A stretch of 64,000 nt of DNA, from positions 186,001 to 250,000 of the forward strand of contig SAXG01000001.1 of the NCBI GenBank assembly GCA_012932865.1. Direction: 5' to 3'. Every line of letters begins with the position of its first letter. Position 1 is the stretch's first letter. This document shows, piece by piece, positions 11,691-21,479 of this stretch. This DNA comes from Amylostereum areolatum (taxonomy: Eukaryota; Basidiomycota; Agaricomycetes; Russulales; Stereaceae). Under the pieces are notes generated by a model, which worked only from the letters and a program-made list of their open reading frames with translations, did no database searches and was not told the origin of the DNA. The position numbers and the translations under genes were made by a program.

Positions 11691-11914
11691 CTATCCCCCT
11701 CTCTAGAATCGACGTCTCGTAGATTCGCGAATTGGATAGGTTCCATGGGAAGTTCTTGAACACGTTCATTTGGTCGACGCCATCGTTGGATGAAGATTAT
11801 TGATGTGAGGGTGGTAAGGACGGTAAGTGTTACGATCACACTTATGACGATGACGAGTGAACGTGGAGTGGTCTCAGTGAACATCGTGAGATCGGGCGAC
11901 TGAGTGGGCTGCAT
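11411..11914 (-). CDS. Element C ORF6: single-pass membrane protein, unknown function
   Basis: 167 residues from ATG at 11914. Residues of about 18-41 (SLVIVISVIVTLTVL, then TTLTSIIFI) form one long hydrophobic segment followed directly by basic QRWRR, the pattern of a single membrane anchor with a positive cytosolic flank. The last roughly 75 codons run into the 3' LTR, so the true end may be earlier by splicing. It is the last ORF of element C, in the position where env lies in errantiviruses. No similarity to a known envelope protein can be claimed by eye. Confidence 0.4.
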   Translation of the reverse strand: MQPTQSPDLTMFTETTPRSLVIVISVIVTLTVLTTLTSIIFIQRWRRPNERVQELPMEPIQFANLRDVDSREGDSVTTPIRYLLFPYLIRKDVAKRRITTVPQFVTVSTTRPRWCHRLSPSQRHSHDGAADHHRLNGIATTVPQSHSRRYLIQPSLNVHMFTRPPFL

Positions 11915-11983
11915 CACGCTTCTGAGTCCTCATTTTTTGATGTTCACTCCTTTTATCCTTATCCGGAATGAAGCGATAGAATT

Positions 11984-12496
11984 CTATTCTAACGCTTCCG
12001 CAACGCCTCCACTACTTTGACGTCCTCCCCGTCCATCGTAGGAGACCCTAACCGATGCCCTATCCTGGCCGTCGTCGCGTGGTCCGGGCTTCTGAATCGG
12101 GGCCCGTGTTTCTTGAAGAGCCCTCGACTCGCGCATGGCTTCTTCGTCGAGGCTTCTCGGCCTCTTCATGGCGCGAGCGACATCCGGATGGCTTAGGAGT
12201 TCCGTGACTCGTTTGAGATGATGAAGGAGTTCTTCGTCGCGTGGGTCGGGTGTGGGAGTGCGCGAGGGGACGGGCGAGGGAGGAGGGGTGGTAGGAGGAG
12301 TGCAATCGGTGGTGGAGAGGTTGCGCGAGGACGAGGCGAGAGTAGAAGACATTTTTGTGGATTTGGGCGGTGCGAGTGGGTTTGCTAGACGATGTCTGAG
12401 GGTGTCGTTGTCGCTATGGCTTTCCCTTTTATCCTTACGATGCGGGGGGGCAATGATGTAATCATTGCCGTCAATCGTAAGCGATAGTTCGTACAT
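11984..12496 (-). CDS. Element C ORF5: Pro/Ser-rich and charged protein, unknown function
   Basis: 170 residues from ATG at 12496; a second start at 12351 would give a shorter form. It has a low-complexity Thr-Pro-Ser stretch (TPPTTPPPSPVPSRTP), then a helical charged part with DEELLHHLKRVTELL. It lies between the CCHC ORF and the membrane ORF, on the same strand as pol. It is not recognised, and it could instead be an exon of a longer spliced message. Confidence 0.35.
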   Translation of the reverse strand: MYELSLTIDGNDYIIAPPHRKDKRESHSDNDTLRHRLANPLAPPKSTKMSSTLASSSRNLSTTDCTPPTTPPPSPVPSRTPTPDPRDEELLHHLKRVTELLSHPDVARAMKRPRSLDEEAMRESRALQETRAPIQKPGPRDDGQDRASVRVSYDGRGGRQSSGGVAEALE

Positions 12497-12498
12497 AA

Positions 12499-12714
12499 TC
12501 AAAACTGAGTCGTAAGTAAACGGCGCGGCCAGCGCGTCGCATAGAGAATGCCAAGCGTTTCGCCTTCCTCATAGCGATAGGAACCGGTATAGTAGAGAAG
12601 TCCGAGGAAAATATGCGTGCGAATGAGGGCGCAGTCCGTGATTAGTCCGAGAATTATCGTAACAATGGATGCGAAAGCGCGATGATGACGATGAGAGAGA
12701 AAGTCCGAGTGCAT
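12499..12714 (-). CDS. Element C ORF4: small hydrophobic ORF, unknown
   Basis: 71 residues from ATG at 12714, starting 29 bases after the CCHC ORF stop. The central stretch FASIVTIILGLITDCALI, then HIFLGLLYY, is hydrophobic. Its stop lies just before the next ORF start. Small and without a recognised family, it could be chance coding or an exon. Confidence 0.25.
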   Translation of the reverse strand: MHSDFLSHRHHRAFASIVTIILGLITDCALIRTHIFLGLLYYTGSYRYEEGETLGILYATRWPRRLLTTQF

Positions 12715-12742
12715 AATGATGAGTGAAAGTTCGTCCGTGCAC

Positions 12743-14633
12743 TTACCAAGGCTCCGGCCAGTGATCCTTCGACTCCTCCGCTTCCTGCAAGTCCCAATCT
12801 TCTTCCTTCCAGAAGAGATCGTCGACGCGCCAGGAGTGGTTGAAGTGCGAAGGGGGTTCTCGCTGAGTGCGGAGCATGGCGTCCTCCCAGTACAACCACT
12901 GTTCGGTGGCGTGTTGGGCGGCTTCGTGCGTCAGGCTCTCACGTCGCGTGAGGAATCCCAGAAGCTGCCTGTGGGCGTGGGCGGTAGCGTCGGTACGTCG
13001 GAGGTGGGGGTGGGACATCAGTGTTCCTGGACCGTAGCCGATATCCGGACGGCTCGGGTGAGGGCGAGGAAGAGGAGTCTGTGGTCGGAGGGGATAGCAA
13101 GACCGCGATTGGGGGAAGTGAGGGGGAGCGTTCTTGCGACGGGGGCAATCTCGGCGGAGATGGCCTCGCTCGCCGCATTTCCAGCAACGTTTCCGCGGCT
13201 TCGCAGGAATCGCGTCCCACTTCTCTTGCGTCCACGTGGTCGGCTCGTCGCTCCATGGGTCCGAGGGATTCTCGGCTACTTCCTTCGTCTTGTCGTCCGT
13301 CGGACTGGCCGATTCTCCCGCTGAACTGTCCGACTCGTCCGTTGACTCGCGCTTCCGTCTCCAGCGAGCGCGGGTCTCCATCATTTGTTTGATTATCTCC
13401 TGGATTTTGTTGCAGTTCCTCATCGCTCGACTTATCGGAGAGTCCGACATCTCTGATCCGCTTGAGCGGTCTTCCGTCGGGGTCGACAGAATCATGTTTA
13501 CGTCGCTGTGGGGTGATTCGGGGATCCTGGGCGATGGAATCTCAATCGTGGTCGGGGTGTGAGCGTAGGAACGAGGGATAAGCAGGGGGGCCTCCGTGCC
13601 ATGGCATGGGAGTGTCGCTAGCAGATACCGGGAATGGAGTTGGCGGTCTAGGCATTGCGGGCAGCCAAGAAGATGTCCTAGGTACTGGTCGCGGATCGCC
13701 GGTCTGTTGTCTGGGCTCTGGGGAAGCCAGGGGCTGTCCGGATCGCTCTCCGGGTACGCCGTTTCTAGCGACGGGAGGCTGGATGGGGTTAATCTGGGTG
13801 AGGCCGGGGATGGGTAGGGATCCTGGCGGTGTGGGAGCGGTGATGGGTCGTGGAGGGGCGTTAGGAAGGAATGGGGGTCTGGCGAGGGCGGATGCGATGG
13901 GATCGGGTCGAACAGTGTAGCCCGGGGAGATGTGATATCCATGGAAGATGAGGTCGATGTCGGGGCCGTCGTGTGACGACATATGGGGAACTCCGGTAGT
14001 TTCCATTCGCCTTCGGAGGATTTCTCCTTCGTAAGCGGCACGGAAGGTGTGTCTTTCCCAGTTGAGCCAGTTGACTCGGTGTCCGACTTCGGTGAGGAAC
14101 TTTCGGAGTTCTGCGACATTGAGTATAGCCGCTGCGCTAGCTTCCTGAATCGTCGAAGAAGCTTGACCTCTCGCTCCTCCATTTCGGTCGAGAGCGTCAG
14201 GTACCTCGAGTCTAGCTGGCGGAGTTCTCCGTCGAGCATCTTGATGTGGTTCTTCAAGATGTTCTGGACGTCGGCTGACTCCCTCTTGAGGTTGTCAATC
14301 CGTTCTCTGGCCTGCTCGAGCGCCACTCCGGCTATCATGCGGGCTATCTGGCTCTCTAGTATCGGGGAATCGGGCGGTGGGACTTCCGTTGCTCCGGGCC
14401 ACGGGGATTGCATTAGCACCTGTGAGGAATCCGGGTGCTTCAGTTAGGGTTCTTCTGTGTGCTTCTAATCGGCTTACCCCCTGTTCTTCTGTCTGGTCCT
14501 GACCTAGACGGAGGAGGTACTGACTTAATTGTGAAGATTGCTGCTGATCGAGTGATGAAGCAGTCTCCGCAGAGGGCGCATTCCTGCTGAGTGTGGTGTG
14601 CTCTGTTGCAGACGAGGCGGAGGCGGTCGACAT
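12743..14633 (-). CDS. Element C ORF3: spliced coiled-coil and CCHC zinc-knuckle protein
   Basis: Exon 1 is 14478-14633 (ATG at 14633) and exon 2 is 12743-14419. The 58-bp intron (14420-14477) has donor GTAAGC, a CTAAC branch site and acceptor CACAG, and keeps phase 0. The product has 610 residues. Residues of about 65-145 form a long charged helix likely to be a coiled coil (ILESQIARMI through RLYSMSQ). A Pro/Ser-rich middle follows, then a Cys-x2-Cys-x4-His-x4-Cys knuckle (CWKCGERGHLRRDC) with a basic tail, then an acidic, Trp-rich end. It resembles a second Gag-type nucleic-acid-binding protein, but it lies downstream of pol and is separate from gag. No family was recognised. Confidence 0.6.
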
Positions 14634-14773
14634 TGTTGGGTGAGACAATTGGATTGGTAGAGGAGGTGTTGGTTGCGTTTGGGGTGGTGAACATTGGTAA
14701 TCTGTCTTGTTGAATCCGTAGGGTTTTTATCCCCCCCTTGTTGGCAGTGCATTCGCCTGAATGGCGTTGAGTC

Positions 14774-17700
14774 TCACCGATGTCTTACTTTCGTCTTGCG
14801 TTTCTTTCGTCTTGTTGGTCTTCGCTCTTGCGGTGTTGCAGCGATCTCGTCACGATCAGTAACTTCTGTGTTGGTATCTCTGATTGGCTGTGGTGGCAAC
14901 TTCGGTGCCTTGGGGTTATTCCGATGGAACTCTGCGATCACAGCTTTTGATCCTTCAAGATTAGATGCTGGTTCCCATGTGTTACCGGAGTCTGGGTAGC
15001 CCTTCCATTTCACGAAGTAATGTAATGGTTCGGAATACCGTTTGTCTAGTTTTGAGGCTACTATTGTTTCTAATTCGTAGAGTTCTTCATCGTTTACTAG
15101 TTCCGGAGGCGGTCTTTCATAAGCTTCGCCATATTGCTCTGTCTCTTTGAATGGGATTAACAGCGCTGCGTGAAATACTGGGTGTATTTTCCATTTCGTT
15201 GGTAGTTCTAGGCGATAGGTTACCGGTCCTATAACCTTTTCAATTTTGAACGGGCCGAATCGTTTCGGTGCTAGCTTGGTTTTCGGGTATACCGTGTTAA
15301 GGTTTTTTCCATCTAACCATACTTGGTCGCCCTGTTTGAGTTGATCTTGTAGTGTGAAAGTTTGGTCGTGCTGCATTTTCATCAATTTAGCAGCTATTTC
15401 CAGGCTTGCTTCTGCGTTGTCCCATGCGTTCTTAAAGTTCTTTATTCTTTCTTCGGCCGTTGGTATCCATGGATCGGTTGGTATTGTCGGGTTAAACACC
15501 GGTTGATATCCGTGTAGGAGTTCAAATGGGGAAGCTTTCGTAGCTGAATGTTGTCGTATATTGTGTGCGAATTCTGCTTTTGGTAAAAGTTTCGCCCAAT
15601 TTGTTTGATCTCCGTTGCAGAATGCTCGAAGATGTTGTTCTAGTTCTTGATTCACTCTTTCAGTTTCTCCGTCTGTTTGGGGATGGTACGCCGTACTGAG
15701 TGACGAGACAATTCCAAGGCTTTCGCAAATGGATTGGAATACTTTGGACGCGAATTGAGGACCTCTATCTGATATCATTCTTTTCCATAGGCCAAGTCGT
15801 CTGTAGACGTTGTCGATCAGAAGATCAGCCGTTTCTTCTGCGTTGATCGTCTTTAGGCACGGTGTGAATACTGCGGTTTTGGTGAACCTGTCGACGACTA
15901 CGTTGATCGAATCAAATCCATTGGAGATCGGAAGATCTGTGATGAAATCTGATGTGATTGTTTCCCATGGTCGTTTTGGTATTTCCGTAGGTTGTAATGG
16001 ATGTTTTGCCGGGTGCGTGACATTCTTTGTTGACTGGCATACGGGACATCCTTGGACATAGCCTTTTACGAAGGAAATCATCTTTGGCCACCAAAAGTTT
16101 CTTTGTACCAGTTCTAGAGTTTTCATTTCTCCTGGATGTCCAATCGTCTGGAGATCATGATGCGATTTTAGGATCATGCGTCGCAGTTCGAGATTCTGTG
16201 GTACATAGATCTTCCCTTTTCTGATGATCAGATCGTTCTCGAAGTTCCAATCTTCGATTCCTTTTGCAAGGGTACGTGGTCCTGATTTTTTGATCGTATC
16301 TAGCGCTGTCCAAACCTCATCATCTAGGTGTGAGAAGTTCCTTAGTTCTCTGAGAAGTTCTTTATCTCCGATCGCTTCGACTGTTCCCCTTCCAGTGGCT
16401 CTAGCCTTGAATATTGAAGGGTGGAGTAGGATTCGTTCGTCGTTGTCTGGAATGTCTTCTTTATGATCTGATCTTCTAGAAAGTCCATCCACTTTATTTG
16501 TACTTCCTGGTTTGTGCACCAGGGTGTAGTCGAAGCAGGATAGGTACAAGCTCCATCGTGCTTGTCGTCGATTGAGCTTCTGGGCTGTTGTAAAATATTC
16601 CAGATTTTTATGGTCTGTCCAGATTTCGATCTTGCAGTTCGCTCCTTCTAGATAGTGTCGCCAGTGTTCTAGGGCTTTTACCACTCCCAAGAGTTCCTTG
16701 TCGTATATTTCGTAATTCTGTTCCGCTGGTGACAACGATTTGGACAGGTACGCGACCGGATGCCATCTTCCGGTTTCATCTGGTTGTGATAGGATAGCTC
16801 CATACGCGAAGTCGGAGGCGTCACTTTCTATGCGGAATGGTTTGTTTTCGTCAGGCATGATCAAGACTGGGGACGACGTGAACTCGTGTTTCAGCCTGTT
16901 GAAAGTATTTTCACATTCGGTCGTCCAGTTCCAATCATGGTCCTTCTTCGTGAGTTGGAATAGTGGTCTTGCGATCTTAGAATAGTCTCTGATGAAACGT
17001 CGATAGAAGTTCCCAAATCCGAGGAATGATTGAACTTCTTTTACTTTCCTCGGTGTAGGCCATTCGGATAGTCCCTGAACCTTAATCGGGTCCATCTGTA
17101 CCTTGTTATGCGTGATTATCACGCCTAGGTACTCGATTGATGATTGTTCGAAGAAGCACTTTTCCGGTTTCAGGAACAGATCGTTTCGTTCCAGAATTTG
17201 AAGGGCTTCTCTCATCAGTCTTCTATGTTCGTCGAGTGTTTCCGTGAATATCAATATGTCGTCCATGTACACCACTACTTTTCCCGTGTCTATTAATCCT
17301 TTGAATAGTGCGTTCATCATTGCTTGGAACGTTGCGGGCGAGTTGGTTAGTCCGAAGAACATCACCATCGGTTCGAACAGGCCTCTGTTTGTTTTGAACG
17401 CAGCTTTCCATTGATCTCCTTCTTTGATTCGAACATTGTTGTATCCCCATCGGAGATCGAGCTTTGAGAAGATCTTAGCATCTTTGAGTTTGTCGATGAG
17501 ATCTGAGATGAGTGGGATCGGGTATTCATTTTTTACCGTGATGGAGTTGAGATAGCGATAGTCCTGTACTGGTCGAAGAGATCCATCTTTCTTCTTGATA
17601 AAAAAGAAGGGCGACGATATCTCTGATTTTGATTCTCGGATGTATCCTTTTCGTAGATGTTCGTCTACGAATGTGTCTAGTTCCTTTCGTTCTGGTACCG

Positions 17701-18664
17701 TCATTGGATACAATTTGCAATTTCGAGGTTTCCATCCTTTGATCAGGTCTATCGCATGATCCCAAGGTCTACTGATTGGGAAGCGTTCCGACGCTTTCTT
17801 TTCGAATACCTTTTGATACTGTTTGTAGCTGGGTGGAATCATCTCCTCGAGTGTCTTCTTCTTCTCTCCCATGGCCGCCCTTTCTGCGAGTTCTTGTGCC
17901 TTAGTTGCTCTTGCTGTTATCCAGGTATTGGTTTTGTTCGTTTCTTCTGCAACCGGTATCGCTTCTATGTTAGTTTTTCCATAGAATGTTCTGATCGTCT
18001 TGATCTCGACGAGATCGGAATCGAATTCAGAATCTTCCTGTTCTTCTATTGTTGCGTGGGGGTTTGCCTTTTGTTCTTCGAATGATGGTAGGACGGGTTC
18101 GTCCTTTCCTTGGACGGTCATCCTTTTACTCGTAGTGGAGCACGTACCTGGACATGTCTGTAATGTAATCTGTTTCTTTCTCCAATCAATGCTAGGGTTG
18201 TGTTTTTTGAGCCAAGGGGTTCCTAAGATTACCTCGTCTCCTCCTAGGGCTGTGACGAATAATCCTAGGGTTTCGCGGTGAATTTCTCCGTTGATCCCTT
18301 CCATTGTCATCGGAAGGTGTACCTTTTGTTTGATTTCTCCCAGAGTGTTCCGAGATCCGTCAACGTTGTATATCGGTATCGGTTTCTTAAGTTGGATCAG
18401 ATTCATCTTGTGTTTTCGCACGAAATCTGGGTGGATCAGGGTGCTGCTCGCTCCGCTATCTAGTAGCGCTTTTGCTGCGGCTTTACGGTACTTTCCATGA
18501 AACATAACAGGGACATGAATTGATGGAGCGTGCGTTGCCCCATCTTGGTATGACCTTATATACACTGTTCTATTTATGTCATCTCCTGTTTCCTGCACAG
18601 GAGATCGATTTGAAAAGTTCATTGTCTGTGTCCTTTCAACAGCCGCGGTTGAAGGACGATTCAA
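14774..18664 (-). CDS. pol: Element C Pol polyprotein (protease, RT, RNase H, integrase, chromodomain)
   Basis: 1296 codons with no internal stop. Protease active site LLDSGAS at about residue 69; reverse transcriptase catalytic YMDD at about 466; RNase H start at IESDASDF; integrase zinc-binding HH and CC (HHDLQTIGH and CPVCQ). The integrase catalytic triad is intact: Asp906, Asp966 and Glu1002, the last two separated by 35 residues. A C-terminal chromodomain reads HYFVKWKGYPDSGNTWEP. Family knowledge: chromodomains direct integration to marked chromatin. Expression is expected by a -1 shift from gag at 18664-18670. The first codon shown (TTG) is the shift point, not a start codon. Confidence 0.93.
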   Translation of the reverse strand: MNRPSTAAVERTQTMNFSNRSPVQETGDDINRTVYIRSYQDGATHAPSIHVPVMFHGKYRKAAAKALLDSGASSTLIHPDFVRKHKMNLIQLKKPIPIYNVDGSRNTLGEIKQKVHLPMTMEGINGEIHRETLGLFVTALGGDEVILGTPWLKKHNPSIDWRKKQITLQTCPGTCSTTSKRMTVQGKDEPVLPSFEEQKANPHATIEEQEDSEFDSDLVEIKTIRTFYGKTNIEAIPVAEETNKTNTWITARATKAQELAERAAMGEKKKTLEEMIPPSYKQYQKVFEKKASERFPISRPWDHAIDLIKGWKPRNCKLYPMTVPERKELDTFVDEHLRKGYIRESKSEISSPFFFIKKKDGSLRPVQDYRYLNSITVKNEYPIPLISDLIDKLKDAKIFSKLDLRWGYNNVRIKEGDQWKAAFKTNRGLFEPMVMFFGLTNSPATFQAMMNALFKGLIDTGKVVVYMDDILIFTETLDEHRRLMREALQILERNDLFLKPEKCFFEQSSIEYLGVIITHNKVQMDPIKVQGLSEWPTPRKVKEVQSFLGFGNFYRRFIRDYSKIARPLFQLTKKDHDWNWTTECENTFNRLKHEFTSSPVLIMPDENKPFRIESDASDFAYGAILSQPDETGRWHPVAYLSKSLSPAEQNYEIYDKELLGVVKALEHWRHYLEGANCKIEIWTDHKNLEYFTTAQKLNRRQARWSLYLSCFDYTLVHKPGSTNKVDGLSRRSDHKEDIPDNDERILLHPSIFKARATGRGTVEAIGDKELLRELRNFSHLDDEVWTALDTIKKSGPRTLAKGIEDWNFENDLIIRKGKIYVPQNLELRRMILKSHHDLQTIGHPGEMKTLELVQRNFWWPKMISFVKGYVQGCPVCQSTKNVTHPAKHPLQPTEIPKRPWETITSDFITDLPISNGFDSINVVVDRFTKTAVFTPCLKTINAEETADLLIDNVYRRLGLWKRMISDRGPQFASKVFQSICESLGIVSSLSTAYHPQTDGETERVNQELEQHLRAFCNGDQTNWAKLLPKAEFAHNIRQHSATKASPFELLHGYQPVFNPTIPTDPWIPTAEERIKNFKNAWDNAEASLEIAAKLMKMQHDQTFTLQDQLKQGDQVWLDGKNLNTVYPKTKLAPKRFGPFKIEKVIGPVTYRLELPTKWKIHPVFHAALLIPFKETEQYGEAYERPPPELVNDEELYELETIVASKLDKRYSEPLHYFVKWKGYPDSGNTWEPASNLEGSKAVIAEFHRNNPKAPKLPPQPIRDTNTEVTDRDEIAATPQERRPTRRKKRKTKVRHR

Positions 18665-20019
18665 AAACCCTGATTGTCTTTGAACATGTTGGCAGTGCGT
18701 GCAAACGTTTCACTGTCCATTTTGTTCACAAGTTTGGTGATCTGATCAATCGGGGATTCTTCCGATGTTAGATTCGCTGTTCGTGCATTGATCGTTGTTT
18801 GGGTACGTTTCTCTGGGCAGTTCCTGGAGATGTGTCCTGGCTTCCGGCAGTAGAAGCATGATCCTGATTTCTGGAGTTCAGTACGTTCTTGCGGGGTAAG
18901 GCATCTGAAGTTTCGGCTGTTGTTTCCTGTTTGAGCGACTCTGGTGGTGGTAACGTTTCCTTTATTTCTGTTTCCTCTTCGGAATGGAACGTACGTCTGT
19001 GGTTTCTTGTACAGGAGTGTGAGATCGCTCGTCGGGTTCATTGGTCTCGTGTAATGTCGTTGGAACGCTTGAGCTTCTCGCCAGTTATTGTCGATGTGTA
19101 ATGCGAGTTCATACCATTCGTCAATATCGTTCGAGATGTGGTCTCTCTTGAGGATCTCGACCACGATATCATTGCGCAGTCCTCTCTTGAATTGGTCGAT
19201 CAGTGCTTTATGATCGTAACCAGCTTCCATGGCGTAGTCCCTGAAGATTGTAATATAATCTTTGGTTTCCATGGTGCCTTGCTCTAGGCGCTGTATATTG
19301 AATCTAGCGTCTCTTCCTGGGTCTATTTCTCCGAAGGTTTCTAAGAAGTAGTCGCGGAATGCCGTCCATGGAAGGTATACTTCTGGATCTAGACCACGAT
19401 CTCGTATCTTATCGATCTTGCTTATTAAAAGGGACGCCCAGTGGAGGGCTGGTCCATCGGTGAGATGCGAGAGTACGAAGGTTATCTTACGCATGTTGGC
19501 CGCATACGCGTTGGGAAATGCTATGAAGCGAAGTACGCATTGTTCTATGAACTTTGCTGCTTTTGCCCGGTCCCTTCCGTCGTATACTCCTAGTGCGTTT
19601 AATTTGAATCCTTTGTCCTTGTCATCGGGTTTTGATCCGATTGTTCCTGTTCCTCCTGGTGGGGAATTCCCTGGTGGGTGCTTCAATTCTTTCGGAAGAT
19701 CCGCAGTTGCTCCTCTTCCGAAAACGTAGTCTTGAACCTCTTTTCCTTTCTTATTGTCAATTGATCGGTCGGACAGTGATGGTGATCGTGGTGATAGCAT
19801 TTTCCATCTTGTTGGTTCTGCTATGCCTGATCCTAGGGGAACTTGTCCTATTGGTTTGACCATGCCAAATCCTATGGGGAATCGAGTCTCATGTCTCGGT
19901 TTTGCGGGATCGGCTGGTGTTGGAGTTGCAGGCGTCTGGCGCGGTACATTAGTCTCTCCAGGGGGGACATTGCCAAGTGCGGTGGCGGGGTTGGGTATCG
20001 AGGTGGCGGTGTCTCCCAT
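18661..20019 (-). CDS. gag: Element C Gag
   Basis: 452 residues from ATG at 20019. Contains a retrotransposon gag (capsid) domain (KFIEQCVLRFIAF through DQFKRGLRNDIVVE) and a CCHC knuckle near the end (CFYCRKPGHISRNC). It ends at TGA 18661-18663, overlapping pol. The same frame stays open upstream to about 20815, just inside the LTR, adding about 265 codons with plausible protein composition (HRWTFDPYN, YVYQWNPPIYRYN) but no ATG. Confidence 0.85.
   Translation of the reverse strand: MGDTATSIPNPATALGNVPPGETNVPRQTPATPTPADPAKPRHETRFPIGFGMVKPIGQVPLGSGIAEPTRWKMLSPRSPSLSDRSIDNKKGKEVQDYVFGRGATADLPKELKHPPGNSPPGGTGTIGSKPDDKDKGFKLNALGVYDGRDRAKAAKFIEQCVLRFIAFPNAYAANMRKITFVLSHLTDGPALHWASLLISKIDKIRDRGLDPEVYLPWTAFRDYFLETFGEIDPGRDARFNIQRLEQGTMETKDYITIFRDYAMEAGYDHKALIDQFKRGLRNDIVVEILKRDHISNDIDEWYELALHIDNNWREAQAFQRHYTRPMNPTSDLTLLYKKPQTYVPFRRGNRNKGNVTTTRVAQTGNNSRNFRCLTPQERTELQKSGSCFYCRKPGHISRNCPEKRTQTTINARTANLTSEESPIDQITKLVNKMDSETFARTANMFKDNQGF
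18664..18670 (-). other. -1 frameshift heptamer GGGTTTT at the C gag-pol junction
   Basis: Reads G GGT TTT in the gag frame and is followed at once by TGA. Slipping back one base enters the pol frame at TTG AAT. This fits the X XXY YYZ rule of -1 slippery sites. Confidence 0.6.
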
Positions 20020-20809
20020 TGATGCGATGTTTTCGGGTTTTCCAAATAGATTTCCTTTTCTTCCTCTTGTGGTTCCGAAGATGTCATCAGGTGATTGGGA
20101 TCTTGTTGGGTTCTCTGTATGTTCTTCCGTTTCTGCTGCGCTCGATGGGCTGCGTTCTCGACTTCCTCCTGAATCGGACTTAATTTGGGGGCTTGATATA
20201 GTTCTCTTAGGTTCTGGCGCGGTTTCCTCTGGAGGCGGTGTGGTTGTTGCGGGTTCTTGAGGATGCTGGAGTTCGGTTTGAGGGTTCTGTGGTTCGGTTG
20301 TTGTATCGGCTGTGTCGGTATCTGGATCAAATTCCCAGTAGTCCTTAATATTCCCGGTGTAAGGCTTCTCTTCGACTTTCTGTGCGTCCGGGTGTTTCCA
20401 GAGTTCTTCTGATGAGAGGGGCCCGATATGAGGTCTTGAATAATCTGGGCGCTTCCAATGTGAGTTGTCGTAGCTTCCGTCTTCCTTTTCTCTTTTGGAT
20501 CTATCTTTGTAGTATTCTGCCGCTGGGGGAAGGTTGTATCTGTATATGGGTGGGTTCCACTGGTATACGTATGTCCCTTTGCTTTCCTTTGCAATGAGGG
20601 CTCCGTCGTAGTAAAAAATGAGATTATAGGGATCAAATGTCCAGCGATGATCTTCGTTTCCATTGGGGAATTCTCGACTGCAGTTTGATTGGAGTTGAGG
20701 GATCTCAAAATCTGATGGTCTTTTTTCAGCAGGTTGTTCCGCTGACTCCGTGGTGGGTGTTTCGTTTGACGCTCTGCGCCAAACTGTAGGGTGAGCTAAT
20801 GTAGAGGAG

Positions 20810-20819
20810 AGCTCGTTCT
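20810..20819 (-). promoter_or_regulatory. Element C self-primer binding site
   Basis: Two bases after the 5' LTR, the minus strand reads AGAACGAGCT. It can pair, with one G-U, with AGCTTGTTCT in the LTR (21052-21061), about 35 bases past the TATAAAAG box. This is the Tf1/sushi self-priming layout. Confidence 0.5.
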
Positions 20820-20821
20820 AG

Positions 20822-21370
20822 TGTTAAGGACAGTCCTTATCACGTGACAAGCGACTCAGGCTACAGTACTCGTGTGTATGAGAAGTGGGATCAGGTGATC
20901 CAGACGTCTCGGTTATACGAAGGTTAAGGTCGATAAGCGAAGCAGTAAGTCTTCACGGAAGACTTAGGCGAGCTTTCGACTTAGTTACTTTGGGTTCTCT
21001 TCAATAGCTTTAAGAGGAGGTTCTATTTAGAACAGTCCTGTATTTACAAAGAGAACAAGCTGGGGAATAGTTCATTCGTTGAGCCTCCTTTTATAAGAAA
21101 GGAGGTCGAGTAAACATATGTACATTGAGCGACGGTTGTATCAAGTATCTACGGGAACGAGACTGTGGCACCGTCATGGCTATGCCGTTGAGACGGTGAC
21201 GATCTGCGGCACCGTCGTGGCTATGCCGTTGAGACGGTGACAATCTGTGGCACTGTCGTGGTCGCGTCGTCGAGACGGTTATGAACTGGGGCACAGTCGT
21301 AATCCGTCGTTTAGCGATGTCCTTCCGAATAAGGTAAGGGAAAAGGAGATACCTTATCGGAGTTGTAACA
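20822..21370 (-). repeat. C 5' LTR
   Basis: 549 bases, the partner of 11142-11690. About ten differences, nearly all transitions, are clustered in the three-unit hairpin array. Confidence 0.9.
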
Positions 21371-21466
21371 TAGGCCTGACACTCTCGAATCCATCTGTTC
21401 TCTCTTGCTCCTCCCATCGTCGCGACTTAGGCGGTTCCATCGGTCTCATAAACTGCGTTTCTGACA
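21371..21466 (+). repeat. B1 5' LTR, second part
   Basis: TAGGC (21371-21375) is the target duplication. The remaining 91 bases continue the family B LTR to its CA end (TTTCTGACA). Confidence 0.88.
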
Positions 21467-21468
21467 CC

Positions 21469-21479
21469 TGGACAGTCTA
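21469..21479 (+). promoter_or_regulatory. B1 self-primer binding site
   Basis: TGGACAGTCTA, two bases after the LTR, is the exact complement of TAGACTGTCCA in the family B LTR (35493-35503). That LTR stretch starts 33 bases after the start of the TATATAAGG box. Confidence 0.65.

Larger units (their letters stand above)
11142..21370 (-). mobile_element. Family C chromovirus with extra ORFs, 10.2 kb
   Basis: Two 549-bp LTRs (11142-11690 and 20822-21370) differ at about ten positions (roughly 2%). The 5-bp target duplication TAGGC flanks the element. Order on the minus strand: 5' LTR, gag, pol with chromodomain, a spliced CCHC ORF, three smaller ORFs, 3' LTR. The polypurine tract lies at 11691-11704. 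All conserved pol residues examined are present, so the copy could have been active recently. Its length is well above the 7.1-7.5 kb of families A and B, entirely because of the region downstream of pol. Confidence 0.9.

Noticed and set aside
19872..20708. 278-codon minus-strand ORF with its own start upstream of element C gag
   Set aside because: The gag frame is open over the same region with a more protein-like composition; this ORF is the overlapping +1 shadow.
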